Positions 27,954 to 37,196 are shown, numbered from the stretch's first letter. The stretch is DNA of 64,000 nt from Rhodobacteraceae bacterium HLUCCA08 (GCA_001314655.1 LJSF01000006.1:62001-126000), one strand, 5' to 3'. A program made the numbers and translations. Notes: generated by a model not told the origin, from the sequence alone.

Positions 27954-28855
27954 GCGGCGTCCTCCACCATCCAGGCGCAAAGCCGGGGAAAGGTCAGGCC
28001 GCATTGCGCCGCCTGTTCCGGCGCCAGCGAGGTCGGCGTCATGCCCGGCTGGGTATTCGTTTCCAGCAGGATCAACCCGTCGAGGCCGCGGCCCTCGTCC
28101 CAGCGGAAATCGGTGCGCGACAGGCCACGCAGGCCCAGGGCGTCATGGGCCCTCAGCGCGTACTCCATGCAGGCGTCGAAGATGTCGGGGGGGATTTCGG
28201 CCGGCACCACGTGGCGCGATCCGCCCTCGGCATATTTGGCGTGGTAGTCATACCAGCCGTCGGTGAGGATGTCGGTCACGGTCAGCGCCCGGTCACCCAG
28301 CACGGTGGTGGTCAGTTCGCGCCCCGGGGCGTAGGTTTCGACCATCAGGATGTCGGGCAGGTCGGGGGCCAGGGTCGGCGGGCCGTTGGCGGCCTCGGTC
28401 ACGATATGGACCCCGACGGAGGAGCCTTCGTTGTAAGGCTTGACGACATAGGGCGGCGGCATCACGTGGCGCGCCTCGATGTCGGCGCGACGGGCCAGGA
28501 CACTGTCGATCGTCGGCAGGCCCGCATCGCGGTAGACCTGCTTGGTCTTCTGCTTGTCCATGGCCAGCGCCGAGGCCAGCACCCCGGAATGGGTATAGGG
28601 CAGGTGCAGCCATTCCAGCAGGCCCTGGACGCAGCCATCCTCGCCCCAGCGGCCGTGCAGCGCGTTGAAGACGACATCGGGGGCGGCGGATTTCAGGTCT
28701 TCGGCCAGGGTCGGGCCGGCATCGATCTCGGTCACGGCATAGCCGGCCGTGCGCAGCGCCGCGGCGCATTCACGCCCCGAGGACAGCGAAACCTCTCGTT
28801 CCGCCGAGGGGCCGCCCATAAGGACGGCGACCTTCCGTGGTGCCCTGCTCGACAC
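27941..28855 (-). CDS. ddl: D-alanine--D-alanine ligase
   Basis: Ddl joins two D-alanines for the peptidoglycan pentapeptide. From GTG 28855 the protein has 304 residues, the usual Ddl length. It is an ATP-grasp enzyme: N-terminal [70 protein letters not shown], and the metal-binding end [20 protein letters not shown] followed by [15 protein letters not shown]. The longer ORF to 28954 reads into unconserved sequence. AGGCAGGC precedes the GTG. It overlaps ftsQ and follows murB after a spacer with two hairpins. Confidence 0.96.
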   Translation of the reverse strand: MSSRAPRKVAVLMGGPSAEREVSLSSGRECAAALRTAGYAVTEIDAGPTLAEDLKSAAPDVVFNALHGRWGEDGCVQGLLEWLHLPYTHSGVLASALAMDKQKTKQVYRDAGLPTIDSVLARRADIEARHVMPPPYVVKPYNEGSSVGVHIVTEAANGPPTLAPDLPDILMVETYAPGRELTTTVLGDRALTVTDILTDGWYDYHAKYAEGGSRHVVPAEIPPDIFDACMEYALRAHDALGLRGLSRTDFRWDEGRGLDGLILLETNTQPGMTPTSLAPEQAAQCGLTFPRLCAWMVEDAACNR

Positions 28856-28929
28856 GCCTGCCTGCCTCTGTTGCGGAGGGTTTCGACCGATCCGCGCCTC
28901 GTTACCGCTGCCCCGGCCTCTCGGGGCGT

Positions 28930-28970
28930 GGCCGGTTGTCCGGCCGTTTGTCACCGCCGGTTGTCCGGCG
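28930..28970 (-). repeat. Two tandem TTGT-loop hairpins between murB and ddl
   Basis: GGCCGG-TTGT-CCGGCC (28930-28945) and CGCCGG-TTGT-CCGGCG (28955-28970) are perfect 6-bp stems with identical tetraloops (ACAA on the minus strand). They stand directly after the murB stop and about 75 bases before the ddl start. Neither is followed by a T run on the minus strand. They may stabilise or attenuate the murB-ddl transcript; this is inference. Confidence 0.5.
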
Positions 28971-29918
28971 TTATTCGGGGCTGGCCTCCGGTGCCGGATC
29001 GCCCACCCGCATGATTTCCCATTCTAGCGTGATGCCGCTTGAATCGTAAACCTTTTTCCTGACCAATTCGCCAAGCTGTTCAAGCTCGGCCGCGGTCGCG
29101 CCACCGGCATTGGTCAGGAAGTTGGGGTGCTTTTCGTTCATCACCGCCCCGCCCAGCCTTGCGCCGCGCAGGCCGGCCTTGTCGATCACCGACCAGGCCT
29201 TCAACTCGTGGCTGTCCCCCGCGGCCCCGGTCGAGCTGTAACCGGCGGGGTTGCGGAAGGTGGAGCCGGCGGTGCGGTCCTTCGTGGGCTGGGTGGCGTC
29301 GCGCTTGGCCAGCTGCTCCTCCATCCGCGCGGCCAGGTCGGCCGGGTCGCCGGCGGGGGCGTCGAACATCGCCTCGACGATCACCGCGCCTTCGGGCAGG
29401 CGGCTGGAACGGTAGGCCAGGTGCAGCTCATCCGCTTGCAGCGTCTTCGCCGTGCCGTCGCGCCCGATCACCCGCACCGCGCGCAGTTGATCGGCGACAT
29501 AGCTGCCATAGCAGCCTGCATTCATCCGCACAGCGCCGCCGATCGCGCCGGGAATGGTGCGCAAAAAGGTCAGGTCGCGGCCCGCCTCGGCGGCGCGGCG
29601 CGCGACATGGGCATCCAGCGCGGCGGCCCCGGCACGCAGGGTCGCGCCGTCCACCTCGATCCCGTTGAAGCCGCGGCCCAGCCGGATCACCACGCCGCGG
29701 ATCCCGCCATCGCGCACGATCAGGTTGGAGCCGACGCCCATCGGGAACACCGGCACATCGGGCGGCAGGGCGGCCAGGAAGGCGGCCAGATCGGCCTCGT
29801 CGGCGGGCTGGAACAGCACATCCGCCGGCCCGCCCACGCGCAGCCAGGTCAGATCGGCCAGCGGGCGATCCCGGGTCAGGGTGCCGCGCACCGGCGGCAG
29901 GGGAAGATCGGGGCTCAT
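28971..29918 (-). CDS. murB: UDP-N-acetylenolpyruvoylglucosamine reductase
   Basis: MurB is the FAD/NADPH enzyme that makes UDP-MurNAc. The 315-residue protein has the FAD-binding motifs [36 protein letters not shown] and [18 protein letters not shown], plus the catalytic-Ser region [10 protein letters not shown] and the final Glu-containing [11 protein letters not shown]. The Tyr loop and length suggest the type IIb-like alphaproteobacterial form. It lies between small membrane genes and ddl in the dcw cluster. Confidence 0.97.
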   Translation of the reverse strand: MSPDLPLPPVRGTLTRDRPLADLTWLRVGGPADVLFQPADEADLAAFLAALPPDVPVFPMGVGSNLIVRDGGIRGVVIRLGRGFNGIEVDGATLRAGAAALDAHVARRAAEAGRDLTFLRTIPGAIGGAVRMNAGCYGSYVADQLRAVRVIGRDGTAKTLQADELHLAYRSSRLPEGAVIVEAMFDAPAGDPADLAARMEEQLAKRDATQPTKDRTAGSTFRNPAGYSSTGAAGDSHELKAWSVIDKAGLRGARLGGAVMNEKHPNFLTNAGGATAAELEQLGELVRKKVYDSSGITLEWEIMRVGDPAPEASPE

Positions 29919-29971
29919 GCCGCGCTCTTACGCGCTGGGGCCGGAACGCTCAAGCCGACAGGTGCGAGGCG

Positions 29972-30274
29972 TCAGAGCGCGGCGGCGGTGCCGCGGATCA
30001 GGGCCACGATCATCAGGACCGACACCGCGACCCAGCCCCATTTGACCAGGCCGGGCAGCGTGTCGCGCAGCCGCGCCTCGGGGCCGGACAATTGTGCGGT
30101 GACGCCGGCGATCGCGGCGGCCAGGCTGCAGGCCAGATAGGCCACCAGGCTGCGCGGGCCGGTGGTGTCGCCCAGATAGGCCTCCCACAGGGTCCAGAGA
30201 CCGGCGGCAAGCGCCGGCAGGGTCAGGGCAAGCGCGATCCGGTCGCGCGGAGACAGGTCTTTCGCAAAGGTCAT
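29972..30274 (-). CDS. Small three-helix membrane protein
   Basis: A 100-residue protein with three hydrophobic segments (about residues 13-34, 42-62 and 76-94) and a basic start (MTFAKDLSPRDRIAL). The family is not recognised. It lies between murB and the two DUF2484 genes in the same direction with gaps of about 40-55 bases, so it should be co-transcribed with the cell-wall genes. The ATG at 30274 follows TGCCCCC on the minus strand without a strong ribosome-binding site. The larger in-frame ORF upstream is a shadow of the DUF2484 genes. Confidence 0.7.
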   Translation of the reverse strand: MTFAKDLSPRDRIALALTLPALAAGLWTLWEAYLGDTTGPRSLVAYLACSLAAAIAGVTAQLSGPEARLRDTLPGLVKWGWVAVSVLMIVALIRGTAAAL

Positions 30275-30315
30275 GGGGGCAGTCTGCCCCGGAAATCTGG
30301 CGAAATGACGGCGGA

Positions 30316-30564
30316 TCAGCGCCCCAGGCGTCGCCGGATCCAGCGCGCCAGGTAGATCACCGGCCAGCGCAGGATGCTCATCCCCGCCACCAGCGCCAGG
30401 ATCGCGGCCAGCGGCCCGGTCTCGACCGCCAGCCAGACCAGCAGCGGCACGCCCAGCGCGATCAGCACATAGGCCCGGCGCCAATGGTTGTCGCGGCTGG
30501 GCAGCAGGCCCAGCAGATTGGCCAGGATGATCCAGCCGAAGGCGGCAATCAGCGACGGGGTCAT
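30316..30564 (-). CDS. DUF2484 membrane protein, copy B
   Basis: An 82-residue protein with two to three membrane segments, starting MTPSLIAAFGWIILANLLGL. It resembles the copy encoded just upstream in its GW(I/V)-L-N/G-T-LLP-R pattern and the following hydrophobic LIALGVPLLVWL. DUF2484 genes are characteristically found between murC and murB in Rhodobacterales; function is unknown. Its ATG overlaps the stop of the upstream copy by 4 bases (ATGA), so the two are translationally coupled. Confidence 0.85.
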   Translation of the reverse strand: MTPSLIAAFGWIILANLLGLLPSRDNHWRRAYVLIALGVPLLVWLAVETGPLAAILALVAGMSILRWPVIYLARWIRRRLGR

Positions 30565-30815
30565 CGGGGCCGCTCTGGCCGCCGGCCCCGGGCGCGGGCC
30601 CAGAAATAGGCCAGCGGACGGCGGAACATCGACCCGAAAGCGAAAAGCGCCAGCGCCGAGAGCCACCAGCCATGCACCGCCCCCAGCCAGAGGATCAGCA
30701 CCGGCGCCGCGATCAGCAAGGTGATCCCGGGCGCGTATTGCAGCCGCATCGGCAACAGGGCCGTCAGGGTCCCGGCCAGAACCCAGCCGATCGAAAGCCA
30801 GACCGGAAGGCTCAT
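30561..30815 (-). CDS. DUF2484 membrane protein, copy A
   Basis: An 84-residue protein (MSLPVWLSIGWVLAGTLTAL, then LPMRLQYAPGITLLIAAPVL) with two membrane segments, a third weaker one and a basic tail. It is the typical DUF2484 member of the murC-murB interval. Its start overlaps the stop of a possible 50-residue ORF upstream by 4 bases, and its own stop overlaps the start of copy B. The role in peptidoglycan synthesis is only suggested by location. Confidence 0.87.
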   Translation of the reverse strand: MSLPVWLSIGWVLAGTLTALLPMRLQYAPGITLLIAAPVLILWLGAVHGWWLSALALFAFGSMFRRPLAYFWARARGRRPERPR

Positions 30816-30964
30816 GCCATGCCCCCGGGCCTGGTCGCCGATGCGGCGATGGCCGGAAAGGGTCCGATCCGGAGCACCCGGATCGGCACGGCCCCGACCA
30901 CGCCAGGACGGTCACGGGTGCCGTGCAGGTCCGGGTCGATGCGGCGTGTCAGGGTGTCGGGCAT
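30812..30964 (-). CDS. Possible 50-residue ORF coupled to DUF2484
   Basis: An ATG at 30964 opens 50 codons ending in TGA within an ATGA overlap with the DUF2484 copy A start. By my count about 42 of 50 third positions are G or C, as expected for coding DNA here. No good ribosome-binding site precedes it and I recognise no family (PIRVLRIGPFPAIAASATRP is the most hydrophobic part). It may be a real coupled leader or chance. Confidence 0.3.
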   Translation of the reverse strand: MPDTLTRRIDPDLHGTRDRPGVVGAVPIRVLRIGPFPAIAASATRPGGMA

Positions 30965-30971
30965 CGCGTGC

Positions 30972-31229
30972 TTAGAACGGTAGGCGAAAGATCAGCCGCC
31001 GGAGCGGGCCGACCCCCGCGACCAGCGCCGCCAGCCCGCCCAGCGCGACAGACGCCTCGGTCGGGGCGGTTTGCGCATGAAGCAGCAGCAGCGCGGCCAG
31101 GGCCAGGGAAAAGGCCAGGATGAACCGACGCAGCACCCGGATCAGCGCCAGGACCGACACCAGCACCACCGCGCCGGCGATCAGCACCGGCAGGGGTGCG
31201 GATTGCAGCATGTCGGTCAGGGCGGTCAT
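30972..31229 (-). CDS. Small membrane protein downstream of murC
   Basis: An 85-residue protein with an N-terminal membrane helix (LPVLIAGAVVLVSVLALIRVL), a second (FILAFSLALAALLLLHA) and a third near the end. The family is not recognised. ATG 31229 was chosen because AGGAG lies six bases upstream; the ATG at 31235 would overlap that site. The gene starts 28 bases after murC and is probably co-transcribed. Confidence 0.7.
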   Translation of the reverse strand: MTALTDMLQSAPLPVLIAGAVVLVSVLALIRVLRRFILAFSLALAALLLLHAQTAPTEASVALGGLAALVAGVGPLRRLIFRLPF

Positions 31230-31256
31230 CGGCATCTCCTGTCGTGGCGGCCGCGG

Positions 31257-32684
31257 CTAGCCTTTCAGCTTTTCCGGCAGCGCATTGGCCCAGGCGCTGA
31301 TCGTGCCGGCGCCGAGGCAGACCACCATGTCGCCCGCCTTGGCCTGTTCGCGGACCAGCCGCGCGAGGTCGTCCAGGTCGTGGATCGCCCGTGCATGGCG
31401 ATGCCCGGCGCGGATCAGGCCGGCGACCAGGTCATCGCGGCTGGCGCCGGCGATCGGCTCTTCTCCGGCGGCGAACACCTCGGCGATGGCGACGACGTCG
31501 GCCTCGTTGAAGCAATTGCAGAATTCGGTGAACAGGGAATGAAGCCGGGTATAGCGATGCGGCTGGTGCACGGCGATGACGCGGCCGCCCTCGTCGCCGA
31601 TCGCCTGGCGCGCGGCGCGCAGCACGGCGGCGATTTCGGTCGGGTGGTGGCCGTAATCGTCGATGATCGTCACCCCGTCCACGTCGGCCACATGGGTGAA
31701 GCGGCGGTTGACCCCGCCGAAAGCGGCAAGCGCGGCGCGGATCTCGGCCCGTTTCATGCCCAGGTGGCGCGCGACGGCCACGGCGGACAAGGCGTTCGAC
31801 ACGTTGTGATCGCCCGGCATCGGCAGCGAACAGCCCTCGATCATCCGCCCTTCGGCCTGCAGCGCGACATCGAAATGCGCCACGCCCTTTTCGTAGCGCA
31901 GGTTCACCGCCCGCACATCGGCCTGGGCGTTGAAGCCATAGGTGACGACGCGGCGGTCGGTGATCTTGCCGACCAGGGCCTGCACGTCGCTGTCATCGGT
32001 GCAGCACACGGCCAGGCCGTAGAACGGGATGTTCGAGACGAAGTCGTAGAACCCCTGGTGCAGGGCCGCTTCGGTGCCCCAATGCTCCATGTGTTCGGGG
32101 TCGATATTGGTGACGATGGCGATGGTCGCGGGCAGCCGGTTGAAGGTGCCGTCGCTTTCGTCGGCCTCGACCACCATCCATTCGCCCTGCCCCACCCGGG
32201 CGTTCGACCCATAGGCGTGGATGATGCCGCCATTGACCACGGTCGGGTCGAACTTGCCCGCATCCAGCAGCGCCGAGACCATGGTGGTGGTCGTGGTCTT
32301 GCCATGGGTGCCGGCGACGGCGACGTTGGATTTCAGCCGCATCAGCTCGGCCAGCATCTCGGCCCGGCGCACCACCGGCAGGCCGCGGCGGCGGGCCTCG
32401 TCCAGTTCGGGATTGCCGGGCTTGATCGCGCTCGAGATCACCACGACTTCGGCACCCTCCAGGTTCTCGGCCCGCTGGCCTTCGAAAACCAGCGCGCCGA
32501 GGGTCTTGAGCCGGTCGGTGATCTTCGACGCCTTGAGGTCCGAACCCTGCACCACATAGCCGTGATTGAGCAGCACCTCGGCGATGCCGGACATGCCGAT
32601 GCCGCCGATGCCGACAAAGTGGATCGCGCCGACATCGAGCGGGAGTTTGGTGGCTGCATTCATGAGCGGGCTTCCGTCCATCAT
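31257..32684 (-). CDS. murC: UDP-N-acetylmuramate--L-alanine ligase
   Basis: MurC adds the first amino acid to UDP-MurNAc. The 475-residue protein has the N-terminal Rossmann motif [21 protein letters not shown]-binding [16 protein letters not shown], the central EADESDGTF and [13 protein letters not shown] segments, and the C-terminal [14 protein letters not shown] and [14 protein letters not shown] motifs specific to MurC. Its ATG overlaps the murG stop (ATGA), with GGAGG nine bases upstream. It acts in the cytoplasm with the other Mur ligases encoded in this cluster. Confidence 0.98.
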   Translation of the reverse strand: MMDGSPLMNAATKLPLDVGAIHFVGIGGIGMSGIAEVLLNHGYVVQGSDLKASKITDRLKTLGALVFEGQRAENLEGAEVVVISSAIKPGNPELDEARRRGLPVVRRAEMLAELMRLKSNVAVAGTHGKTTTTTMVSALLDAGKFDPTVVNGGIIHAYGSNARVGQGEWMVVEADESDGTFNRLPATIAIVTNIDPEHMEHWGTEAALHQGFYDFVSNIPFYGLAVCCTDDSDVQALVGKITDRRVVTYGFNAQADVRAVNLRYEKGVAHFDVALQAEGRMIEGCSLPMPGDHNVSNALSAVAVARHLGMKRAEIRAALAAFGGVNRRFTHVADVDGVTIIDDYGHHPTEIAAVLRAARQAIGDEGGRVIAVHQPHRYTRLHSLFTEFCNCFNEADVVAIAEVFAAGEEPIAGASRDDLVAGLIRAGHRHARAIHDLDDLARLVREQAKAGDMVVCLGAGTISAWANALPEKLKG

Positions 32685-33787
32685 TGGGTCCGGCCTCCTA
32701 TCGCCAGTTCTTCGACCAGTGCAACCAATCTGTCGGTCGCGTCGGGATGTCCCTGCGCCAGCGCCGCCCGGGCCATCGCCAGCGCCCCGTCGGGATCGGA
32801 CAGGATCAGGGCGATGGTGTCGGACAGGGCATCGACATGGAACTTGCCTTCGGGGATCAGCACCGCGGCGCCGGCATCGACCAGGCCACGGGCATTCGCG
32901 GTCTGGTGATCGGCGGCGGCGGCGGCATAGGGCACCAGGATCGCGGGCCGGCCGATGATGCTCAGATCCGCCACGGTCGAGGCGCCGGAGCGGGCGATGA
33001 CCAGCTGCGCCTCGGTCAGCCGTTGCGGCACGTCGTTGAAAAAGTTGCGGACCTCGGCCGGGATGCCTTCCTCGGCATAATAGGTGGCGACACGGTCCAG
33101 GTCCTCGTCCCGGGCCTGGTGGCTGACGCGGATGTTGCGGCGCAGCTCGGATGGCAGGCCGACGATCGCCGGCGGGACCACGTCGGACAGGATCCGCGCG
33201 CCCTGGCTGCCGCCCATCACCAGGATCGACATCGGGTAGTCGCCGGGCGCGATATAGGGCGCGCCGGCCCGGTCGGCGATGGCGCCGCGCACCGGATTGC
33301 CGACCGGCTCGGCGCTCACCCCGTCGGGCAGGACCGTGGGCCAGGTGCCGCAGGCGACCTTGTGAACCCGCCGGGCGAAGACCTGGTTGACCCGGCCCAG
33401 CACGCCGTTCTGTTCGTGGATCATCCGCGGCAGGCGCATCAGCGTGGCCGCCGCCAGCGCTGGAATCGTCGGATACCCGCCGAAGCCGACCACGACCGCC
33501 GGCCGGTCGCGGCGGAAATTCACCCAGGCGCCCAGAACCCCGCCCAGGATGCGGAACGGAACCGCCAGCCTGGCCAGGATCCCGCCGCGGGCGAAGGTCG
33601 CCGATTTCACCTGTTCGATCTCGACCACATGGGGAAAGGCCCCGGTATAGCGGGCGCCGCGCGCATCGGTCGACAGCTTCACCCGCCAGCCCTTGCGCAG
33701 CATCGCCTCGGCCAGGGCCTGGGCCGGGAACATGTGTCCGCCGGTGCCGCCCGCGGCGATGACCATGAGGGGGCCGCTGCTGTTCAT
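32681..33787 (-). CDS. murG: UDP-N-acetylglucosamine--undecaprenyl-PP-MurNAc-pentapeptide transferase
   Basis: MurG makes lipid II at the inner face of the membrane. The 368-residue GT28 protein has the N-terminal glycine loop [45 protein letters not shown], the second glycine-rich loop [16 protein letters not shown] and the donor-binding [21 protein letters not shown]. The true start (33787) is the ATG overlapping the ftsW stop; the longer ORF upstream is in ftsW sequence. It is coupled to both neighbours by ATGA overlaps. Confidence 0.98.
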   Translation of the reverse strand: MNSSGPLMVIAAGGTGGHMFPAQALAEAMLRKGWRVKLSTDARGARYTGAFPHVVEIEQVKSATFARGGILARLAVPFRILGGVLGAWVNFRRDRPAVVVGFGGYPTIPALAAATLMRLPRMIHEQNGVLGRVNQVFARRVHKVACGTWPTVLPDGVSAEPVGNPVRGAIADRAGAPYIAPGDYPMSILVMGGSQGARILSDVVPPAIVGLPSELRRNIRVSHQARDEDLDRVATYYAEEGIPAEVRNFFNDVPQRLTEAQLVIARSGASTVADLSIIGRPAILVPYAAAAADHQTANARGLVDAGAAVLIPEGKFHVDALSDTIALILSDPDGALAMARAALAQGHPDATDRLVALVEELAIGGRTQ

Positions 33788-34956
33788 CCGCCCCGTCCCC
33801 GCGACAGCAGCACGTCGCCGATCTGGCCCTGCGGCCGGGTCCGGGTAAAGGCCAGAAGCATGCCCACGGCGATGCCGCTGGCGATCACCGACGAGCCGCC
33901 ATAGGACACGAAGGGCAGCGTCATGCCCTTGGCCGGCAACAGCCGAACGGCCACGCCCATGTTGATCATCGCCTGAACCCCCAGCATCGCCGCCAGACCG
34001 GTGCCGGCCAGGCGGATGAAGGGGTCGCGCTCTTTCATCAGCCGCAGCAGGGATCGCACGACGATGGTGGCGAACAGAACGATGATCGCCAGCACCATCA
34101 CCAGGCCGTATTCCTCGGCCGCGACGGCGATGATGAAATCGGTATGGGCATCGGGCAGAGACCATTTCACCTGGCCTTCGCCGACACCGACACCGAAGAA
34201 GCCGCCTTCGCGGATCGCGTTGGTGGCATAGCCCAGCTGGGTGGTCGGATCGACATCGGGCGACAGGAAGCCGTCGATACGGCGGGCGAAATGTTCCGAG
34301 CTGTTATAGGCCACGGTGCCGCCCAGCACCGCCAGCCCGGCGATGCCGATCAGCAGGATCATCGGCGCCCCGGCGACGAAATACATCACCGCCCAGCCGA
34401 ACAGGATCAGCGCGGCCTGGCCGAAATCCGGCTGGATCGCCAGCAGCGCCACGATCAGCACGGCCAGGGTCAGCGACCAGGCCTTGCCCGGCGGGCCGCC
34501 GATATCCTCGGACGCGGCCATCAGCCAGGCGGCGACCACGACGAAGCCGGGCTTGAGGAATTCCGACGGCTGGACCGAAGCGAAGCCCAGCGAATACCAC
34601 CGCACCGCGCCCTTGCCGAAATCGGTGCCCAGGAAGGGCAGCCCGAACATGGCGATGAAGGCGCCCAGAAAGCCCAGCACCGCCAGGCGCCGCACGGTCT
34701 GCGGCGGCAGGGTGGACAGGACGAACAGGGTCATCAGGGCAAGCGCGCCGAACTGGGCCTGGCGCTGGACGTAATAGAACGGCTCCAGCCCGTTCTTGGC
34801 CGCCAGCGGCGGCGAAGCGGCCAGCCCCAGCAGCATGCCGATGCCGAACAGCCCCAGGATGCAGGACAGGGTCCATTTGTCGACCGTCCGCCACCAACGG
34901 GGAAGCACCGGATCGCCGACCTGCGCCGGGATCGCCCCATGGACCATTTCCGTCAT
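33784..34956 (-). CDS. ftsW: Peptidoglycan glycosyltransferase FtsW
   Basis: FtsW is the SEDS-family septal peptidoglycan polymerase that works with FtsI. The 390-residue protein has ten hydrophobic helices, the conserved [33 protein letters not shown], the extracellular loop [20 protein letters not shown] with the functional Asp, and [18 protein letters not shown] 34956 was chosen; the ORF continues upstream without conserved sequence. It is the first gene of the second half of the dcw run, with an oppositely oriented three-gene block directly upstream. Confidence 0.97.
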   Translation of the reverse strand: MTEMVHGAIPAQVGDPVLPRWWRTVDKWTLSCILGLFGIGMLLGLAASPPLAAKNGLEPFYYVQRQAQFGALALMTLFVLSTLPPQTVRRLAVLGFLGAFIAMFGLPFLGTDFGKGAVRWYSLGFASVQPSEFLKPGFVVVAAWLMAASEDIGGPPGKAWSLTLAVLIVALLAIQPDFGQAALILFGWAVMYFVAGAPMILLIGIAGLAVLGGTVAYNSSEHFARRIDGFLSPDVDPTTQLGYATNAIREGGFFGVGVGEGQVKWSLPDAHTDFIIAVAAEEYGLVMVLAIIVLFATIVVRSLLRLMKERDPFIRLAGTGLAAMLGVQAMINMGVAVRLLPAKGMTLPFVSYGGSSVIASGIAVGMLLAFTRTRPQGQIGDVLLSRGRGG

Positions 34957-35069
34957 GGATCTACCGCCAATCTGCCTCTCGTACCGCCCGTTTTCCGGGT
35001 CTGATGGGCAAAGTCTAACGCCAAGGCGGCGGCGATGCCAGAGAAATGGGGCCTTTGCCGGGGCGTTTC

Positions 35070-35093
35070 TTATATAGTCTTTCACTTATATAA
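35070..35093 (+). promoter_or_regulatory. AT-rich inverted repeat, likely ArsR-family operator
   Basis: TTATATAGT (35070-35078) and ACTTATATAA (35084-35093) form an inverted repeat with one extra base and a 5-base spacer, 21 bases before the arsR ATG. AT-rich dyads of this kind are typical ArsR-family operators, and this one stands out in a GC-rich genome. Autoregulation of the arsR-SRPBCC pair is inferred. Confidence 0.6.
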
Positions 35094-35108
35094 CGAATCA
35101 GCTATAAA
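35081..35108 (+). promoter_or_regulatory. Candidate promoter of arsR, overlapping the operator
   Basis: TTCACT (35081-35086) and TATAAA (35103-35108) are separated by 16 bases and resemble -35 and -10 elements. The operator covers the -35 box and spacer, which fits repression. A start site about seven bases after the -10 falls at or next to the ATG (35115), so the mRNA may be leaderless. Confidence 0.45.
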
Positions 35109-35114
35109 GAGCGC

Positions 35115-35468
35115 ATGACAGACCCGCTCGACCCCCTTCTCGGCGCCCTGGCCGATCCGACCCGGCGCCGCATCCTGGCCCGGCTGGCGCTTGGCGAGGC
35201 CACGGTGAACGATCTGACCGACGCCTTGCCGATCAGCCAGCCTGCCGTATCGCGCCACCTGCGCATCCTGACCGAGGCCGGGCTGGTCGAACGCTCGGCC
35301 CGGGCCCAGCAGCGCCCGGCCCGGCTGGTGCCCGGGGCGCTGAAACCGGTCGAGGATTGGGCGATGTCCCTGCGCGACACCTATGAGACCCGCTTTGCCC
35401 AGCTCGACCGGGTGCTGGCGGCGATGCCCGATGACCCCGATGCAGACACCCCCGATACGGAGACCTGA
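35115..35468 (+). CDS. ArsR-family transcriptional repressor
   Basis: A 117-residue winged-helix protein (DPLLGALADPTRRRILARLA, then NDLTDALPISQPAVSRHLRI and LTEAGLVERSARAQQRP). It has no ArsR-type CVC metal site, and belongs to the group paired with SRPBCC-domain genes (SdpR-like). The ATG is preceded by an AT-rich dyad and a TATAAA box. One base separates its stop from the next gene, an SRPBCC protein, which it probably controls together with itself. Confidence 0.93.
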   Translation: MTDPLDPLLGALADPTRRRILARLALGEATVNDLTDALPISQPAVSRHLRILTEAGLVERSARAQQRPARLVPGALKPVEDWAMSLRDTYETRFAQLDRVLAAMPDDPDADTPDTET

Positions 35469-35469
35469 C

Positions 35470-35940
35470 ATGCCCCTGCCCTTTTCGCTTGAACAGACCG
35501 GCCCGACCACGCTGCTGGTAAAACGCGGCTTCGCCGCGCCCCCCGCCAGGGTCTGGCGCGCGATGACCGACCCCGCGCTGGTCCTGCAATGGATGGGCAT
35601 GCCCGACCATCCGATCACCAAGGCCGAAATCGACCTGCGCGAAGGGGGGGCCTATCGCTATGAATGGCGGATGCCCGAAGGCGGGATCATCGGCGTCAGC
35701 GGCACGTTCCGTGTTCTCGAACAGCCCGGCAAGATCGTCCAAACCGAGCTGTTCGACGAGGACTGGACCGATGGCGAAACCGTCGTCACCACCCTGCTGG
35801 AACCGGTCGAGGCCGGCACCCGGGCGAGCGTCACGATCGAATACCGGTCCGAACAGGGCCTGCACATGGCGCTGCAAAGCGGCATGGATGAAGGGATGTC
35901 GAGCACCTATGACCAGCTTGACGCGCTGCTGGCCAGCTGA
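35470..35940 (+). CDS. SRPBCC (AHSA1-type) domain protein
   Basis: A 156-residue START-like ligand-binding protein. The pattern VKRGFAAPPARVWRAMTDPALVLQWMG, split into RAMTDPALVLQWMGMPDHPI and the following AEIDLREGGAYRYEWRMPEG, then GTFRVLEQPGKIVQTELFDE and the C-terminal helix GMDEGMSSTYDQLDALL are typical of the Activator of Hsp90 homolog-1 family. These genes are commonly encoded with an ArsR repressor, as here; the ligand is unknown. Translation is probably coupled to arsR because the ATG is one base after its stop. Confidence 0.92.
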   Translation: MPLPFSLEQTGPTTLLVKRGFAAPPARVWRAMTDPALVLQWMGMPDHPITKAEIDLREGGAYRYEWRMPEGGIIGVSGTFRVLEQPGKIVQTELFDEDWTDGETVVTTLLEPVEAGTRASVTIEYRSEQGLHMALQSGMDEGMSSTYDQLDALLAS

Positions 35941-35982
35941 TCAACTCTTGCGTCCGGCCGCGCGCCGGGGCAGGCCCGGCCC

Positions 35983-37173
35983 ATGGATGTCACGACCCTG
36001 ATCCTTGGCGCCGGCGCGGCCGGGCTTTACTGCGCGGCCCATGCCGGGCCGGGCACGCTGGTGGTGGACCATGCCAGGGCGCCGGGCGAGAAAATCCGCA
36101 TCTCGGGCGGGGGTCGGTGCAATTTCACCAACCTGCACTGCGCGCCCGAGGCCTTCGTTTCGGAGAACCCGCATTTCTGCAAATCCGCCCTGGCGCGGCA
36201 TACGCAATGGAATTTCCTCGACCTGGTGACCCGGCACCGGATCGCCTGGCACGAAAAGACCCTGGGCCAGCTGTTCTGCGACACCTCGGCCCGGCAGATC
36301 ATCGACATGCTGCTGGCCGAATGCCGTGCCGCGGGCGCCGGATTGTGGCTGAATACCCAGGTCGGCGAGATCGACCATGACGGCAGCCGTTTCACCGTGA
36401 CGCTGGAGCGCGAGGGCCGCCGGCGGGTGGTGCGCGCGGCGGCGCTGGTGGTCGCCACCGGCGGCAAGTCGATCCCCGGGATGGGGGCGACCGGCCTGGC
36501 CTATGACATCGCCGCGCGCTTCGGCCTGGCGGTGACGCCGACCCGGGCCGGGCTGGTGCCCTTCACCTTCGACAAGGGGCGCTTTGCGGCGCTGGCCGGC
36601 GTGTCGCTTCCGGTGCGGGCGCGGGCGGCGCGGGGCCCGGCTTTCGACGAGGCGCTGCTGTTCACCCATCGCGGGCTGTCGGGCCCGGCGCTGTTGCAGG
36701 TGTCGAATTACTGGACCGAGGGCGCGCCGGTCAGCCTGGATCTGGCCCCGGGCGCGGCCCTGTTCGACGCCTTGCGCGCGGCCCGGCACAAGGCCGGGCG
36801 TAAGGCGCTGCGCACCCATCTGGGCCATCGGCTGCCCGACCGGCTGGTGGCCTTCCTGGGCGAAACGCTTGACCTGTCCGGCAACCTGGCCGATTGCAGC
36901 GACGCCCGGCTACACAGCCTGGCCGAGGCGCTGCAGGGCTGGCAGGTGACACCGACCGGGACCGAAGGCTACCGCACCGCCGAGGTCACCCTGGGCGGCG
37001 TCGCCACCGACGGGCTGTCGTCGAAGACGATGCAGGCCAAGGCGGTTGCGGGGCTCTATTTCATCGGCGAAGGCGTCGACGTGACCGGCTGGCTGGGCGG
37101 CTACAATTTCCAATGGGCCTGGAGCAGCGCCCATGCCGCGGCAATGGATCTGCGGCGGCGCGGGCCGGGCTGA
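35983..37173 (+). CDS. HI0933/YhiN-like NAD(P)/FAD-dependent oxidoreductase
   Basis: A 396-residue flavoprotein. The N-terminal dinucleotide-binding motif TLILGAGAAGLYCAAHAG is followed by KIRISGGGRCNFTN, the family's GGGRCN signature, then ALVVATGGKSIPGMGATGLAYD, THRGLSGPALLQVSNYW and the C-terminal TLGGVATDGLSSKTMQAK and GLYFIGEGVDVTGWLGGYNF. The substrate of these proteins (also named BaiN-like) is generally unknown. It follows the SRPBCC gene by 42 bases on the same strand, possibly in one transcript with arsR, and converges on the hypothetical gene after murD. Confidence 0.94.
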   Translation: MDVTTLILGAGAAGLYCAAHAGPGTLVVDHARAPGEKIRISGGGRCNFTNLHCAPEAFVSENPHFCKSALARHTQWNFLDLVTRHRIAWHEKTLGQLFCDTSARQIIDMLLAECRAAGAGLWLNTQVGEIDHDGSRFTVTLEREGRRRVVRAAALVVATGGKSIPGMGATGLAYDIAARFGLAVTPTRAGLVPFTFDKGRFAALAGVSLPVRARAARGPAFDEALLFTHRGLSGPALLQVSNYWTEGAPVSLDLAPGAALFDALRAARHKAGRKALRTHLGHRLPDRLVAFLGETLDLSGNLADCSDARLHSLAEALQGWQVTPTGTEGYRTAEVTLGGVATDGLSSKTMQAKAVAGLYFIGEGVDVTGWLGGYNFQWAWSSAHAAAMDLRRRGPG

Positions 37174-37196
37174 CGCCCGGCCAATGGCGGGGGCGG

